Counted from the stretch's first letter, positions 8,532 to 17,654 are shown. The stretch is 64,000 nucleotides of DNA from JACCZX01 sp963829995 (GCA_963829995.1 CAWHKW010000031.1:248001-312000); one strand, 5' to 3'. Program-made: numbers and translations. Notes: a model not told the origin generated them from the letters alone.

Positions 8532-9899
8532 CTAGGCGCTTTTCAGGTGCCACGCTTTCGGTCGTGTAAACGCCTCGATGCCGTAGGTCGACAGCGTAAG
8601 CCCCATACCGGAGTGTCCAACGCCGCTCCAGGGCAATCGCGGGCTGACGCGGTCGCAGCAGTTCCAGTACACAGAGCCTGCGCGTAGTTGCGACAGTATC
8701 GACTGCGCGCGTTGCTCGTTCGTCGTATATACCCCCGCCGTGAGCCCGTATTCCGTGTCGTTCATCAGACGCACCGCTTCCTCGTCGTTTGCAACACTCT
8801 GAATGCCGATGATCGGGCCAAAGCTTTCCTCGCGCATCACGTCCATCGAATGATTGACTTGGGCCAGTACCGTAGGCGCGAACCAATTGCCCGGTAGTGG
8901 CAAGCGAGCACCACCGAGAACGAGCTTGGCACCTTTGGCCACGGCGTCGGCGACTTGCTTTTCGAGCACTTCGATCTGTGGCGCGCGGGTCAACGGGCCG
9001 ATGTAGGTGTCGTCAGCGGCCGGATCGCCACGCTTGAAGCCCGCCACTTCCTTGCCGAACGCGTCAACGAAATCTTCGTAAATCGTTTGATGCACATAGA
9101 TGCGCTCGACCGAGCAGCAGCTTTGACCGGTGTTGTACATCGCGCCGTCTGCGAGCGACGCTGCGGCCGCAGCGACATCGACGTCTTCGCGCACGTAGAT
9201 CGGGTCCTTGCCACCGAGCTCTAGCTGCAGCTTCACCATGCGCGGCCCGAGTTCGCGCGCGATGCGCTGGCCGGTTGCGTACGAGCCAGTAAAAAACACG
9301 CCGTCAACCGGTTGTTTGATCAGCTCTGCGCCGGCAGTGCCATCGCCGATCACGACCGAAAAAACATCGGCAGGGACACCGCACGCTTGCATCCGCTTGC
9401 CGATCTCCAGGCCAGTCAGTGCCGCGAACTCGGACGGCTTGTACAGAACCGCGTTGCCGGTCAGCAGCGCCGGCACAAACACGTTGCCGCCGACGAAGTA
9501 CGGATAGTTCCACGCGGAGATGTTGGCGATGACACCGAGCGGTTCGTGCGAAATCTGTTCGCGCATGCCGCCTGCGTTGTGCACGTCGCGCGCGGCGATC
9601 GCCTTTTCGGTCTCAGCTAGAAAAAAGTCAATCCGCGCGGGCAGGCCTTTGATCTCGTTTCTCGACTGCTGAATCGGCTTGCCGGTTTCCGACGTGAGGA
9701 CGGCAGCGAGGTGCTCGATGTCGTCAGTCAGCGTGCTGCGGAATCTGCGCAGTGTGTCGAGCCGCACCGCTAACGGTGTTGCAGCCCAGGCAGGCTGCGC
9801 TGTGCGCGCGGATCTGTACCTTGCAGCGATCGACTGCGCATCATCTTGTGGCAGTTCCGCGATCGTCGATCCCGTGGCGGGATTTCGAACCGTCAGCAT
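8532..9899 (-). CDS. NAD(P)-dependent aldehyde dehydrogenase
   Basis: 455 residues from the ATG at 9899, full length. The general-base Glu lies in LELGGKDPIYV and the catalytic Cys in NTGQSCCSVERIYV; the motif EESFGPIIGIQ is also present. It would oxidise an aldehyde to the acid. The start overlaps the end of the amidotransferase gene by 7 bases, so it is the last gene of a five-gene minus operon. Partner genes (alcohol dehydrogenase, gamma-glutamyl hydrolase-like amidotransferase) suggest stepwise oxidation of an alcohol or amine substrate. Confidence 0.92.
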   Translation of the reverse strand: MLTVRNPATGSTIAELPQDDAQSIAARYRSARTAQPAWAATPLAVRLDTLRRFRSTLTDDIEHLAAVLTSETGKPIQQSRNEIKGLPARIDFFLAETEKAIAARDVHNAGGMREQISHEPLGVIANISAWNYPYFVGGNVFVPALLTGNAVLYKPSEFAALTGLEIGKRMQACGVPADVFSVVIGDGTAGAELIKQPVDGVFFTGSYATGQRIARELGPRMVKLQLELGGKDPIYVREDVDVAAAAASLADGAMYNTGQSCCSVERIYVHQTIYEDFVDAFGKEVAGFKRGDPAADDTYIGPLTRAPQIEVLEKQVADAVAKGAKLVLGGARLPLPGNWFAPTVLAQVNHSMDVMREESFGPIIGIQSVANDEEAVRLMNDTEYGLTAGVYTTNEQRAQSILSQLRAGSVYWNCCDRVSPRLPWSGVGHSGMGLTLSTYGIEAFTRPKAWHLKSA

Positions 9900-10681
9900 G
9901 CTTGCTTGCTCTGATTGGCCCCGGTGGCCGCCAGAAATTCCTTCAGGATCGGATCGCCCGACAGTGTCTCGCTGCTCTTCCAATCGAGAAACTCAGGGTG
10001 CCACTGGACGGCGTTCACGTACGAGCCGCCGGTCCAGCGCATCGCCTCGATCATTCCGTCGTCGGGCGACGTCGCCTCTACTGTGAAGCCTTCGGCAAGC
10101 TTCTTCACGCCTTGATGATGGACACTGTTCACGCGCGCGCGAGAAACGCCCGGGTAAAGATCGGCCAGGAGCGTGTCCGGCACGAATTCGATCTCGTGAA
10201 AATTCTGGTCGTAGAGCGCGGCGTCGCGGTGCGTGCCGCTGTCCGGCTGCTGCGTCGCGATGTCCTGGTACAGCGTGCCGCCGAATGCGACGTTGATCAC
10301 TTGCAGGCCGCGACAAATTCCGAGCACAGGCTTGCCCGCATCGATGAACGCACGCAACAGTTCGATCTCATACTCGTCGCGCACGCGGTCGCCGCTCCAT
10401 TCGGGCTTCAGCGGCTCTTCGCCGTAGCTGCCGGGCCAGACGTCGGATCCGCCGTGCAGCACCAGCCCGTCGAGCATTGCCGCGTAATCGTGCAGCGTCA
10501 CGTCGCCGCGCTTCGTTTCACCTTCCGGCGAAGGAATCACGAGCGCGAGAGCGCCGGCCGATTGCACCCAGTGAACGATCGACTGCTCGACGTACTGCAG
10601 CGTCTTGCCGGTGAAAATCGGACGCTTCGCGTCGGCGTGAAAGAAACACACCGAGATCCCGATGCGCGGCCTCGTTTTCAT
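9893..10681 (-). CDS. Class I glutamine amidotransferase-like hydrolase (PuuD/peptidase C26-like)
   Basis: 262 residues from MKTRPRIGISVCFF; the longer open frame to 10726 is not needed. The nucleophile elbow is PVLGICRGLQVINVAFGG and the catalytic His/Glu are in VQWHPEF. HGGSDVWPGSYGEEPL is typical of gamma-glutamyl-GABA hydrolase PuuD relatives, which release gamma-glutamyl groups from amines. It lies in the middle of the operon between the alcohol and aldehyde dehydrogenases; a glutamine-synthetase-like enzyme that could make gamma-glutamyl amides is 24 kb away. Confidence 0.88.
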   Translation of the reverse strand: MKTRPRIGISVCFFHADAKRPIFTGKTLQYVEQSIVHWVQSAGALALVIPSPEGETKRGDVTLHDYAAMLDGLVLHGGSDVWPGSYGEEPLKPEWSGDRVRDEYEIELLRAFIDAGKPVLGICRGLQVINVAFGGTLYQDIATQQPDSGTHRDAALYDQNFHEIEFVPDTLLADLYPGVSRARVNSVHHQGVKKLAEGFTVEATSPDDGMIEAMRWTGGSYVNAVQWHPEFLDWKSSETLSGDPILKEFLAATGANQSKQAC

Positions 10682-10691
10682 GCTCTGGCCT

Positions 10692-11826
10692 TCACATCGC
10701 CTGCTCGAAAAAGCGGGTGAAATCATCGCGCGAGCAGGGGCGCGGATTGGTCTGGTGGCAGATGTCCTTTTCGGCGATGTCGACCAGCGCAGGTATCTGG
10801 GTCGGCTTCACGCCGACCGCCGAGAGCGATGGCGCGATACCAATCTCTCGCTTCAGTCGCATCAGCCACGGCACGAAATCTTCTGCGCCGCCCGCACCGA
10901 CGACGTGCGCAAGCTCGGCAAACTTGGTGCTGCGCGGTGTTCAGATTGAACCGCATCACCGGCTCGAGCATCAGCGCGTTCGCCAGCCCGTGATGCAGAT
11001 CGCACACGGCGCCCAGCGCGTGCGCACACGAGTGCACGGCGCCGAGATCTTTCTGAAACGCGATCGCGCCCATCATCGACGCCATCATCATGTCGGCACG
11101 CGCAGTCAGATTGCGACCGTCCTTGACCGCGGTCGGCAACGCGCGCGCGGCGATCCGCACACCTTCAAGCGCTATGCCGTCACATAGTGGATGAAACGCA
11201 GGCGACAGATACGACTCGATGTTGTGCGTCAGCGCATCCATGCCGGTTGCTGCGGTGACGGCGGGCGGCAAGTCGATGGTCAGTTCTGGATCGGCGAATA
11301 CTGCTTTGGCAAGCAGCTTCGGCGAGAAGATCACTTGCTTGACGTGCGTTGTGTCGTCGCTCACCACGCTCGAACGCCCGACTTCGGAGCCGGTGCCGCT
11401 GGTCGTTGGCACTGCGACGATGTACGGCAACTCGGTCGTGATCGGCCGCACGCGGGGATGGTCCCACGCGTATTCGATAACGTCGCCGTCGTGCACCGCC
11501 ATCAGCGCCACGACCTTGGCAACGTCAAGCGCCGCACCGCCTCCTATCCCGATCACGCAATCGGCGCGATGCGCGCGAAACGCGTCACGGCCCTGCATCG
11601 CCTGCGACGCAGCCGGGTTGCCGTGCACGCCCGAAAACACGTTGGCATCTAACCCAGCGCCAAGACTGGCAACGAAATTCTTAAGCACCGGCAGCGCGGC
11701 GAGGCCTTTGTCGGTCACGACAATCGGCCGCTTGAAGCCGCGCTCACGCAGATGATCTCCAACCAGCTTGCTCGCGCCAGGACCGAACTGAATGTCGGTA
11801 GGAAAGGAAAAGCGTGAAACGGTCAT
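10692..11826 (-). pseudogene. Iron-containing alcohol dehydrogenase, single frameshift near 10930
   Basis: The start at 11826 overlaps the previous stop as ATGA. The reading is a good iron alcohol dehydrogenase (FGPGASKLVGDHL, CVIGIGGGAALDVAKVVA, PTTSGTGSEVGRSSVV, and metal-site His in HSCAHALGAVCDLHHGLANA) up to MRFNLNTAQH. There the frame breaks, and the conserved C-terminus (KFAELAHVVGAGG to FFEQAM) continues in the next frame to a stop at 10692. Apart from that one base the gene looks healthy, so either a very recent mutation or a sequencing error. Confidence 0.8.
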
Positions 11827-13391
11827 TTGATAGTCACCCAACGCAACTCGAGCACATCGCTGGGCCATTGCACGACATCGATGTTTGGCCGCATCACCCA
11901 CGTTAGCTTGCGCCGATACAGCGGCACCAGCGGGAGGTCGGCGTTAATGATGCGCAGCGCATCGCCGGTTAGCGTGCGACGCTTTGCAATATCCGGCTCA
12001 ACGCGAATCGCATCGATCAGCGCATCGAGCTTGGAGTTCGAATAGCGGCCGCCGTTGAACGCGCCGCTGCCGGCACCATCCCAGCTGCGAATGACGTTGT
12101 TGAGCATCGCCCACGGGTCGGTGCCGGGCGTCCAACCGAACTCGAAGAAGCTCGATGTCGCCTGGGTCAGCTTCGGAAAGAAGATCGAACTCGGCGATGG
12201 CTGAAACGAAACGCGGATGTCGATTTGCGCCAGCATCGCGCTGATAGCCTGGCACACCGCCGCACGGTAGGTAACGTTGACGCAATCGAGCGCGACTTCG
12301 AAGCCGTGTGCATAGCCGGCTTCCCTCAGCAACGCGCGCGCCGCTGCAGGGTCGTAACGCAAACGCTTGTCGAGTTCGGGCACATAGCCGTCGACCAGAG
12401 GTGACAGGTGCGTCCCGATCGGCGTCGCCTGTCCGCGCAACACTTTGGCAATGATCGTGTCAATGTCGATCGCGTGATACACCGCGCGTCGCACGCGCAG
12501 GTCCTTGAACGGATTGCGTCCTTTAATATTTGAGAACTGCAGTTCATTGCGCGACTGATCAAAGCCCAGATACTGCATGCCGATGTCGCTGGTCTCGACC
12601 GACTTCAACGCTTTGTCGCGCTTGATCCGCGCCACGTCCTGAAACGGCGGATCGATGACAAAGTCGACTTCGTTCGACGCCAGCGCGGCGAGCCGCGTCG
12701 CGTCGGCCTGAATGACGGTGTAAGTGGCTTCGGTCACGTTGCCGATGCCGTTGCCACTTTTGCCCCACCAATTCGGATTCGCGGTCAACACCAGCCGCCG
12801 GTCCTGCTCATACGTTTTCAACACGAAGGGCCCGGTGCCGTTGGCGTTGCGCACTGCGTAGGTTTCCTGCTTGCCGTTGTAGTCCTGCGGCAGCAATACG
12901 CCGTGCTTTTCCGCCCAAGCCTTGCTCATCATCGCGATCAGCCAAAGCTTGTCGGGCAGTACGGCATCGGGCGCCGAAAGCTGCACGTCGATCGTCAGGG
13001 AATCGACCTTGCGAACCCCGGTGACGCCGCGCAGCTGGCTGGCGCGCTGCGAAGTCTTCGCCAGCGCGCGCTCGATCGAAAAAACGGCATCGTCCGCGGT
13101 GAACGGCGCGCCATCGTGAAACTTCACATCCGGCCGCAGCTTGAAGCGCCAAACCGTGGGCGACGTCGCTTGCCAGGACACCGCGAGCGACGGCTCGAGC
13201 TTGAAGCTCTGATCGCGATTGACCAGGCCTTCATAGATCTGAGTGACGACTCGCGTTTGATACAGCAGGGCGAGTGAATGCGGGTCGAGCGAGTTGGGGT
13301 CGAACGCGCTGGCGAAGCGCAGGGTCTTTGCGAATACAGGTGCCGACGCCAGCAAGGACAACAGCACCAGGGCGATCAATCGTGCAAGCAT
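11823..13391 (-). CDS. ABC transporter substrate-binding protein, family 5
   Basis: 522 residues with a Sec signal peptide (MLARLIALVLLSLLASAPVF) and the family-5 opening TLRFASAFDPNSLDPHSLAL, then KFHDGAPFTADDAVFSIERA. Family members bind peptides, nickel, opines or other small solutes in the periplasm. The permease and ATPase genes are not in this operon or window. The gene follows the ComA-like gene by 3 bases and overlaps the alcohol dehydrogenase start. Confidence 0.9.
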   Translation of the reverse strand: MLARLIALVLLSLLASAPVFAKTLRFASAFDPNSLDPHSLALLYQTRVVTQIYEGLVNRDQSFKLEPSLAVSWQATSPTVWRFKLRPDVKFHDGAPFTADDAVFSIERALAKTSQRASQLRGVTGVRKVDSLTIDVQLSAPDAVLPDKLWLIAMMSKAWAEKHGVLLPQDYNGKQETYAVRNANGTGPFVLKTYEQDRRLVLTANPNWWGKSGNGIGNVTEATYTVIQADATRLAALASNEVDFVIDPPFQDVARIKRDKALKSVETSDIGMQYLGFDQSRNELQFSNIKGRNPFKDLRVRRAVYHAIDIDTIIAKVLRGQATPIGTHLSPLVDGYVPELDKRLRYDPAAARALLREAGYAHGFEVALDCVNVTYRAAVCQAISAMLAQIDIRVSFQPSPSSIFFPKLTQATSSFFEFGWTPGTDPWAMLNNVIRSWDGAGSGAFNGGRYSNSKLDALIDAIRVEPDIAKRRTLTGDALRIINADLPLVPLYRRKLTWVMRPNIDVVQWPSDVLELRWVTIK

Positions 13392-13394
13392 GTG

Positions 13395-14234
13395 TCAGTT
13401 TCGCTTCTTCGTTTGGGGCGGTCCGGCGGTACCCAGTCCGACGCGCGCCGCTTCCGTATCGATGATCGAGGATGCAGGCACGTTGGCGAGGTTCACATCC
13501 GGTCCCAGCGCAACGATCAATGCCTTCTTGATGTCTTCGATGTCGCAGCTTCGCACGTCGCTGATCCACGGGCCGGGTAATTCGATCATCACGCGCGACA
13601 TGTCGAGCGACCGCGTCAGAAGGTCGATCGTGCGCGTGCGCAGCTTGCCTCTTTCGATCAGCTCGGCGGCTTCCACCAGCACGAGTGCGGCACCCGCGTC
13701 GAAGCAGGTCTCCGCCTGGCCGATCAGCAGCGCGGGCTTGCTCAGCGTTTCTTTGGATCCGACCTCACCGAAGACGATCAGTCCTGCGGCCGCTGCATTG
13801 CGAATCTGCGAGCGGCGCTGCGTGGCTGTGAGTGGCACGACATTGTCGGATATCTCGATCGCCTTGAAGCCGAGCGCGAGCGCCTCGGCGTAGTACGTAG
13901 GCAATGCCCTCGCGCCTTGAGTGGCGAACACGTATTCGTGGAACTGCCCTCCAAGAAAAGGCTGGATGCGATTGCGCCGATACAGCCGCAGCTTCTCGAG
14001 TAAAACCGAACGCGGGTAAAGCCGCGCAGTGCCGGTCTTGATCTTCGCAAGGTCAATGTAGTCACCGGCCAGGGCAACGAGGTCGCGCGTATAGGCAAGA
14101 GGCAGTCCGTCGTCCAGCACCATCGTCTGCCCGGATCGCCGCGGCTTGCGCGTGGAGCGTTCGCGCGGCAGCGGAACAAATTCGAAGGGCGCGCGTTGTG
14201 TGGGTTTGGCCGCAGGCATATTGGTGAGTATCAA
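13395..14234 (-). CDS. Phosphosulfolactate synthase (ComA)-family protein
   Basis: 279 residues; a start at 14219 is also possible. The order of motifs matches ComA: TMVLDDGLPL, GDYIDLAKIKTGTARLYP, GGQFHEYVF, ALGFKAIEISDN, EVGSKE, DAGAALVLVEA and VNLANVPASSIIDTEAARVG. ComA adds sulfite to phosphoenolpyruvate to make phosphosulfolactate in a TIM barrel; several bacterial relatives have unknown substrates, so the exact reaction is not certain. It is first in a five-gene minus operon and is transcribed away from a sulfatase 39 bases upstream, which supports a link to organosulfur metabolism. Confidence 0.75.
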   Translation of the reverse strand: MILTNMPAAKPTQRAPFEFVPLPRERSTRKPRRSGQTMVLDDGLPLAYTRDLVALAGDYIDLAKIKTGTARLYPRSVLLEKLRLYRRNRIQPFLGGQFHEYVFATQGARALPTYYAEALALGFKAIEISDNVVPLTATQRRSQIRNAAAAGLIVFGEVGSKETLSKPALLIGQAETCFDAGAALVLVEAAELIERGKLRTRTIDLLTRSLDMSRVMIELPGPWISDVRSCDIEDIKKALIVALGPDVNLANVPASSIIDTEAARVGLGTAGPPQTKKRN

Positions 14235-14272
14235 GTCAGCTATATAGTACTGAGAGACCTTGTCGAGGAAAG

Positions 14273-15646
14273 ATGGCTGTGTCCGCTCGCAATCTGCTGG
14301 TGATCATGTCCGACGAGCACAACCCGAAAGTGCTCGGCAGCGCGGGGCACCCGATCATTCACACGCCGAACATCGATGCACTAGCCGCGCGCGGGACTTC
14401 GTTTAGCTCCGCCTACACCACCAGCCCAGTGTGCATTCCGGCGCGCGCAGGTTTCGCGTGCGGCAAATATATTCACCAGATCGGCTTCTGGGACAACGCC
14501 GACGCGTATGACGGCTCGGTGCCGTCATGGCATCACCTGCTGCGCGACCGCGGTCATCGCGTGGTGTCGATCGGCAAGCTGCATTACCGGCTCGCCGGCG
14601 AAGATCATGGGTTCAGCGAAGAACAGATCGCGATGCACATTTACCAGGGCAAGGGAGACCTGCTCGGCTTGATTCGCGACGACATGCCTGCGCGCGGCAA
14701 CTCGAAGAAGATGATCGCGATGGCCGGGCCCGGAGAGTCGACCTACACGTTCTACGACAAGGACATCTGCTCGCGCGCGCAGGTGTGGCTGCGCGAGGAG
14801 GGTGTACGCAAGGCGGATAAGCCGTGGGCGCTGTTCGTGTCCTTCGTGGCGCCCCATTTTCCGCTGACGGCCCCGCCCGAGCACTATTACCGCTACTGGA
14901 ACCAGGAGCTGCCGCTGCCCAAGCAATACGCGCGCGAGCAGCGCCCACGCCACCCGTATCTCGTCGACTACAGCAACAACTTCAATTACGACGATCACTT
15001 CGAGTCGCCGCGGGACGTGAAGAAAGCGCTGGCGGGATATTTCGGGTTGGTGTCGTACCTGGATGAAAACATCGGCAAGGTACTTGCGACGCTGCGCGAT
15101 GCCGGGCTCGAGGATGACACGGTCGTGATGTACACCAGCGACCATGGCGACAACCTCGGCGCACGCGGTCTGTGGGGCAAGTCGACGATGTATGAAGAGG
15201 TTGCCGGCGTGCCGTTGATTCTGGCCGGCGCAGGCGTTCCGGCGGGCCGCCGTATTCCTACGCCGGTCAGCCACGTCGATGCTTTTCCTACACTGCTCGA
15301 ACTTGCCGGTGAGAAGATGCCGGAGGGTTTTCCGGGCGTGTCTCTGATCGACATCGCGCACGGCGCGAAGCCAAAACGCGCGGTGCTATCCGAATACCAT
15401 GGCATGGGATCGAGCACCGGCGTGTTCGCGATCCGCATGAACCAATGGAAATACGTGTACTACGTCGGCTACCCTGCCCAGCTATTCGACCTCGACGAGG
15501 ATCCGGAGGAGTTGCGTGACGTTGCCGACGATGCGGCGTATGCCGATGCGTTGGAGCAATGCCGCCGCGCTCTGTTCGCGATCTGCGATCCGAACGAGGT
15601 GGATCGGCGCGCGCACGCGACGGCAGGCCGAGCTAATAGCGCTTAA
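14273..15646 (+). CDS. Formylglycine-type sulfatase (choline-sulfatase-like)
   Basis: 457 residues with no signal peptide. The N-terminus LLVIMSDEHNPKVLG gives the metal-binding Asp pair, and SPVCIPARAGFACG contains the C-x-P-x-R signature whose Cys is converted to formylglycine. The second metal site is TSDHGDNLG. Cytoplasmic arylsulfatase-type enzymes of this shape include choline-O-sulfatase. It diverges from the ComA-like operon, with 39 bases between, so both are likely controlled together. The substrate is not determined. Confidence 0.9.
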   Translation: MAVSARNLLVIMSDEHNPKVLGSAGHPIIHTPNIDALAARGTSFSSAYTTSPVCIPARAGFACGKYIHQIGFWDNADAYDGSVPSWHHLLRDRGHRVVSIGKLHYRLAGEDHGFSEEQIAMHIYQGKGDLLGLIRDDMPARGNSKKMIAMAGPGESTYTFYDKDICSRAQVWLREEGVRKADKPWALFVSFVAPHFPLTAPPEHYYRYWNQELPLPKQYAREQRPRHPYLVDYSNNFNYDDHFESPRDVKKALAGYFGLVSYLDENIGKVLATLRDAGLEDDTVVMYTSDHGDNLGARGLWGKSTMYEEVAGVPLILAGAGVPAGRRIPTPVSHVDAFPTLLELAGEKMPEGFPGVSLIDIAHGAKPKRAVLSEYHGMGSSTGVFAIRMNQWKYVYYVGYPAQLFDLDEDPEELRDVADDAAYADALEQCRRALFAICDPNEVDRRAHATAGRANSA

Positions 15647-15734
15647 CGGCGGGCGCGCCGCGGTGATCGAGCGCGGCGATTTCGGCTTTACCCCGGCACC
15701 GGGCACGGTGGCAGATTTTCAGTAGGAGAAAAAA

Positions 15735-16709
15735 ATGATTCGCATACTTTTCGTGGCAATGATCTCGCTGTTTCTGTCCAGCGCACCCGCGCAGGCGCAG
15801 GAATGGCCGACCAAGCCGGTGCGCTTCATCGTCGGCTACCCGGCCGGCGGCGGTCATGACTTCGTTGCCCGTACCGTCGCACAGCGGATGTCCGAGACAG
15901 TTGAAGCAGACCTTCGTTGTTGAGAACCGCTCCGGCGCGTCGGGCGCGATTGGCACTGACCACGTTGCCAAGAGCGACCCCGATGGCCATACCTTGCTGA
16001 TTGCCTCACCCGCCGAAGTGCTGGTCGGGCCGATCGCCGGACAGAAAGTGCCGTACGACCCGGCGAAGGACCTGGTGCCTGTGGCGTTGATCGGCGAGAC
16101 GCCGCTCGCGGTCGGCCATCCACCCATCGGTACCTGCGAACACGATGCAGGAACTACTGGCGCTTGCGAAGCGTTCGCCGGGCAAGTTGTCTTACGGCAC
16201 TCCTGGAACCGGCAGCTCGCATGCAGTTTGCAGGGGAATCGATCAAAGCGATTGGCGACGTATTCATCGTTCACATTCCCTATCGAGGTGCCGCGCCGGC
16301 GGTGACCGATCTTCTTGGCGGGCAGGTAGAAATCGGTATTGCCGGCATGCCGCCGGTCATCGGCCACCACAAGTCGGGCAAACTAAAAATCATCGCGGTC
16401 ACCAGCGCCAAACGATCGTCAGCCACGCCGGAGATCCCGTCCGTAGCCGAAGTGCCGGGCTTCGCCGGCTTTCACTTCACGAACTGGCAGGGCGTGTACG
16501 CCGCTGCGAAAACGCCGCCCGCAGTAATCCAGCGCATCGCGGCGGAGATCGCCAACGCGGTGCGCGACCCCGCCACGCGACAACGGCTGTTGACCGCGGG
16601 CGTCGATCCACTCGGGCTGGGACCCACCGAGTTTTCCGCGTTCCTGGCTCGCGAGCACGCCACTTACTCGAAGGTCGCGAAGGATCGCAACATCAAGCTC
16701 GGCGAGTAA
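15735..16709 (+). pseudogene. Tripartite tricarboxylate transporter (Bug/TctC) receptor, three frameshifts
   Basis: A signal peptide and the Bug opening EWPTKPVRFIVGYPAGGGHD are in one frame until about 15895. The rest follows in other frames: FVVENRSGASGAIGTDHVAK, then QELLALAKRSPGKLSYGTPG, then VHIPYRGAAPAVTDLLGGQV to a stop at 16709. Together they make a full-length periplasmic binding protein of about 325 residues, so at least three indels (near 15895, 16135 and 16215) break it. It is 88 bases after the sulfatase on the same strand. Confidence 0.8.
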
Positions 16710-16752
16710 ACAGTGGAAACGTACCTGCGACACATCCGTTTATCATCAAGGG

Positions 16753-17187
16753 ATGGCTGACCTCGCCGACATTCGTCTTGCCAACACCACCGCGCTCTTC
16801 GATGAGTTCAAAAGCACTGCCGTGGTCGGCCCGGCAGGCGACGAGCTAAAGGGACTCGAAGCGCGTTTTGCGGAGCAGCTGCGGATATCCGCGTCGTACT
16901 GGAGCCAGCTCAAAAGCCGCAACCGCCATATTGGCGAAACGCTGGCGCGGCAGTTCGAGGCGCATTGCGGTAAGCCGCAGGGCTGGCTGGACCAAAAGCA
17001 GGCCGTGCCGCAGGAACCCAGGACGGCGTCCGTGCCGGCGAGCGACAACGAACGGTTTCTCGTGCAGATGTTGCTGACCTGCTATCGATTGAATCCGGAT
17101 GGGGTCAAGCAGCGGATGCTGGAGCTGATGGAAGGCGAGTTGGCAAAGGCGCAACAGCGTAAGCGAAAGAAGACCAACGGCGCTTGA
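16753..17187 (+). CDS. XRE-like helix-turn-helix protein
   Basis: 144 residues. The segment from about residue 38, FAEQLRISASYWSQLKSRNR then LARQFEAHCGKPQGWLDQ, is a lambda-repressor-type helix-turn-helix as found in small phage-like repressors. The C-terminal 60 residues are helical and end in a basic tail (AQQRKRKKTNGA); there is no S24 peptidase domain. It stands immediately before the RNA island, and the next promoter overlaps its stop codon, so it is a candidate regulator of the island. Confidence 0.65.
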   Translation: MADLADIRLANTTALFDEFKSTAVVGPAGDELKGLEARFAEQLRISASYWSQLKSRNRHIGETLARQFEAHCGKPQGWLDQKQAVPQEPRTASVPASDNERFLVQMLLTCYRLNPDGVKQRMLELMEGELAKAQQRKRKKTNGA

Positions 17188-17211
17188 CTTTGCTAAATGG
17201 CTCTTTATCAT
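17184..17211 (+). promoter_or_regulatory. Sigma-70-type promoter at the head of the RNA island
   Basis: TTGACT, 16 bases, TATCAT. It overlaps the stop codon of the XRE gene and would start RNA near 17218. Confidence 0.5.
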
Positions 17212-17217
17212 CCGCAT

Positions 17218-17476
17218 TCCTAGAAATTTGCGTAAGTCACTAAAAAGTTTGGAAATGAACTCAAGTCGCTCCTATCGCATCAGTTCGCCACGGCAATCTG
17301 CCGCGGCGTGCCTGCGCGCGCTTTCTTTCGAGAAAGCGGGCGGGGATGCGTCCGAGCATAAGCAGCCAGTGAATCGCGATACGAACACACTCGATCCGGG
17401 CGGAGGTGCAAGCGCATAGCGCTTCCTCCGTTTGACGGCCCAAAGGCCCGGATCGCGCAAGCATCCGGGCCTTTTT
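17218..17476 (+). ncRNA. Candidate structured leader or small RNA
   Basis: Between the promoter above and an intrinsic terminator there are about 260 bases with several strong hairpins: a 7-bp stem with UUCG loop at 17330-17347, and a two-part stem at 17401-17430 (CGGAGG/CCTCCG enclosing AAGCGC/GCGCTT). A 63-codon open frame starting with TTG at 17228 crosses all of these hairpins and has no good ribosome binding site, so a noncoding RNA is the better reading. It may be an independent small RNA or an attenuated leader of the tRNA array. Confidence 0.4.
17442..17476 (+). terminator. Intrinsic terminator before the tRNA array
   Basis: A 12-bp stem with GGCCCGGAT/ATCCGGGCC core, 9-base loop, followed by TTTTT. 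Confidence 0.75.
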
Positions 17477-17519
17477 GCTTTGTGCAATTAAGCGGGCCGG
17501 CGCAACGGCGCAGTGTCCG

Positions 17520-17533
17520 AAGTTCTTTAACAA
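17520..17533 (+). promoter_or_regulatory. boxA-like antitermination element
   Basis: The bases AGTTCTTTAACAA match the boxA element of ribosomal RNA leaders (core TGYTCTTTAA), the binding site of NusB/NusE. It lies 120 bases before the first tRNA. A boxA would help polymerase cross a 2-kb untranslated, highly structured array. Confidence 0.45.
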
Positions 17534-17554
17534 CTTGATAGCAACAACAGACTG

Positions 17555-17600
17555 GCCACCGGTGGCGGGTGTGCGAACGCGCATGCCCGTCGCCGGTGGC
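17555..17600 (+). other. 21-bp perfect hairpin in the array leader
   Basis: Outer GCCACCGG/CCGGTGGC continues without interruption (with G-U pairs) through CGGGTGTGCG and CGCATGCCCG to the tetraloop AACG. There is no U-tract, so it is not a terminator. It may be a processing site or a stable small RNA. Confidence 0.5.
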
Positions 17601-17608
17601 GAGGCTGA

Positions 17609-17653
17609 CATTCGTCACCTGCTTGAACATCAGGAGCAGGCGCGTGACGAATG
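17609..17653 (+). other. Two-helix hairpin adjoining the first tRNA
   Basis: Ten base pairs (CATTCGTCAC with GTGACGAATG) followed by five more (CTGCT with AGCAG), a 4-base bulge on the 3' side and an 11-base loop. It ends two bases before the mature 5' end of the first tRNA. Confidence 0.5.
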
Positions 17654-17654
17654 C

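Noticed and set aside
9752..10720. 322-codon plus-strand ORF
   Set aside because: Antisense to the amidotransferase gene, which has clear catalytic motifs.
17228..17419. 63-codon ORF before the tRNA array
   Set aside because: TTG start without a ribosome binding site, and it crosses two strong hairpins; a noncoding RNA fits better.
17555..17600. Hairpin as a transcription terminator
   Set aside because: No U-tract follows the 21-bp stem.
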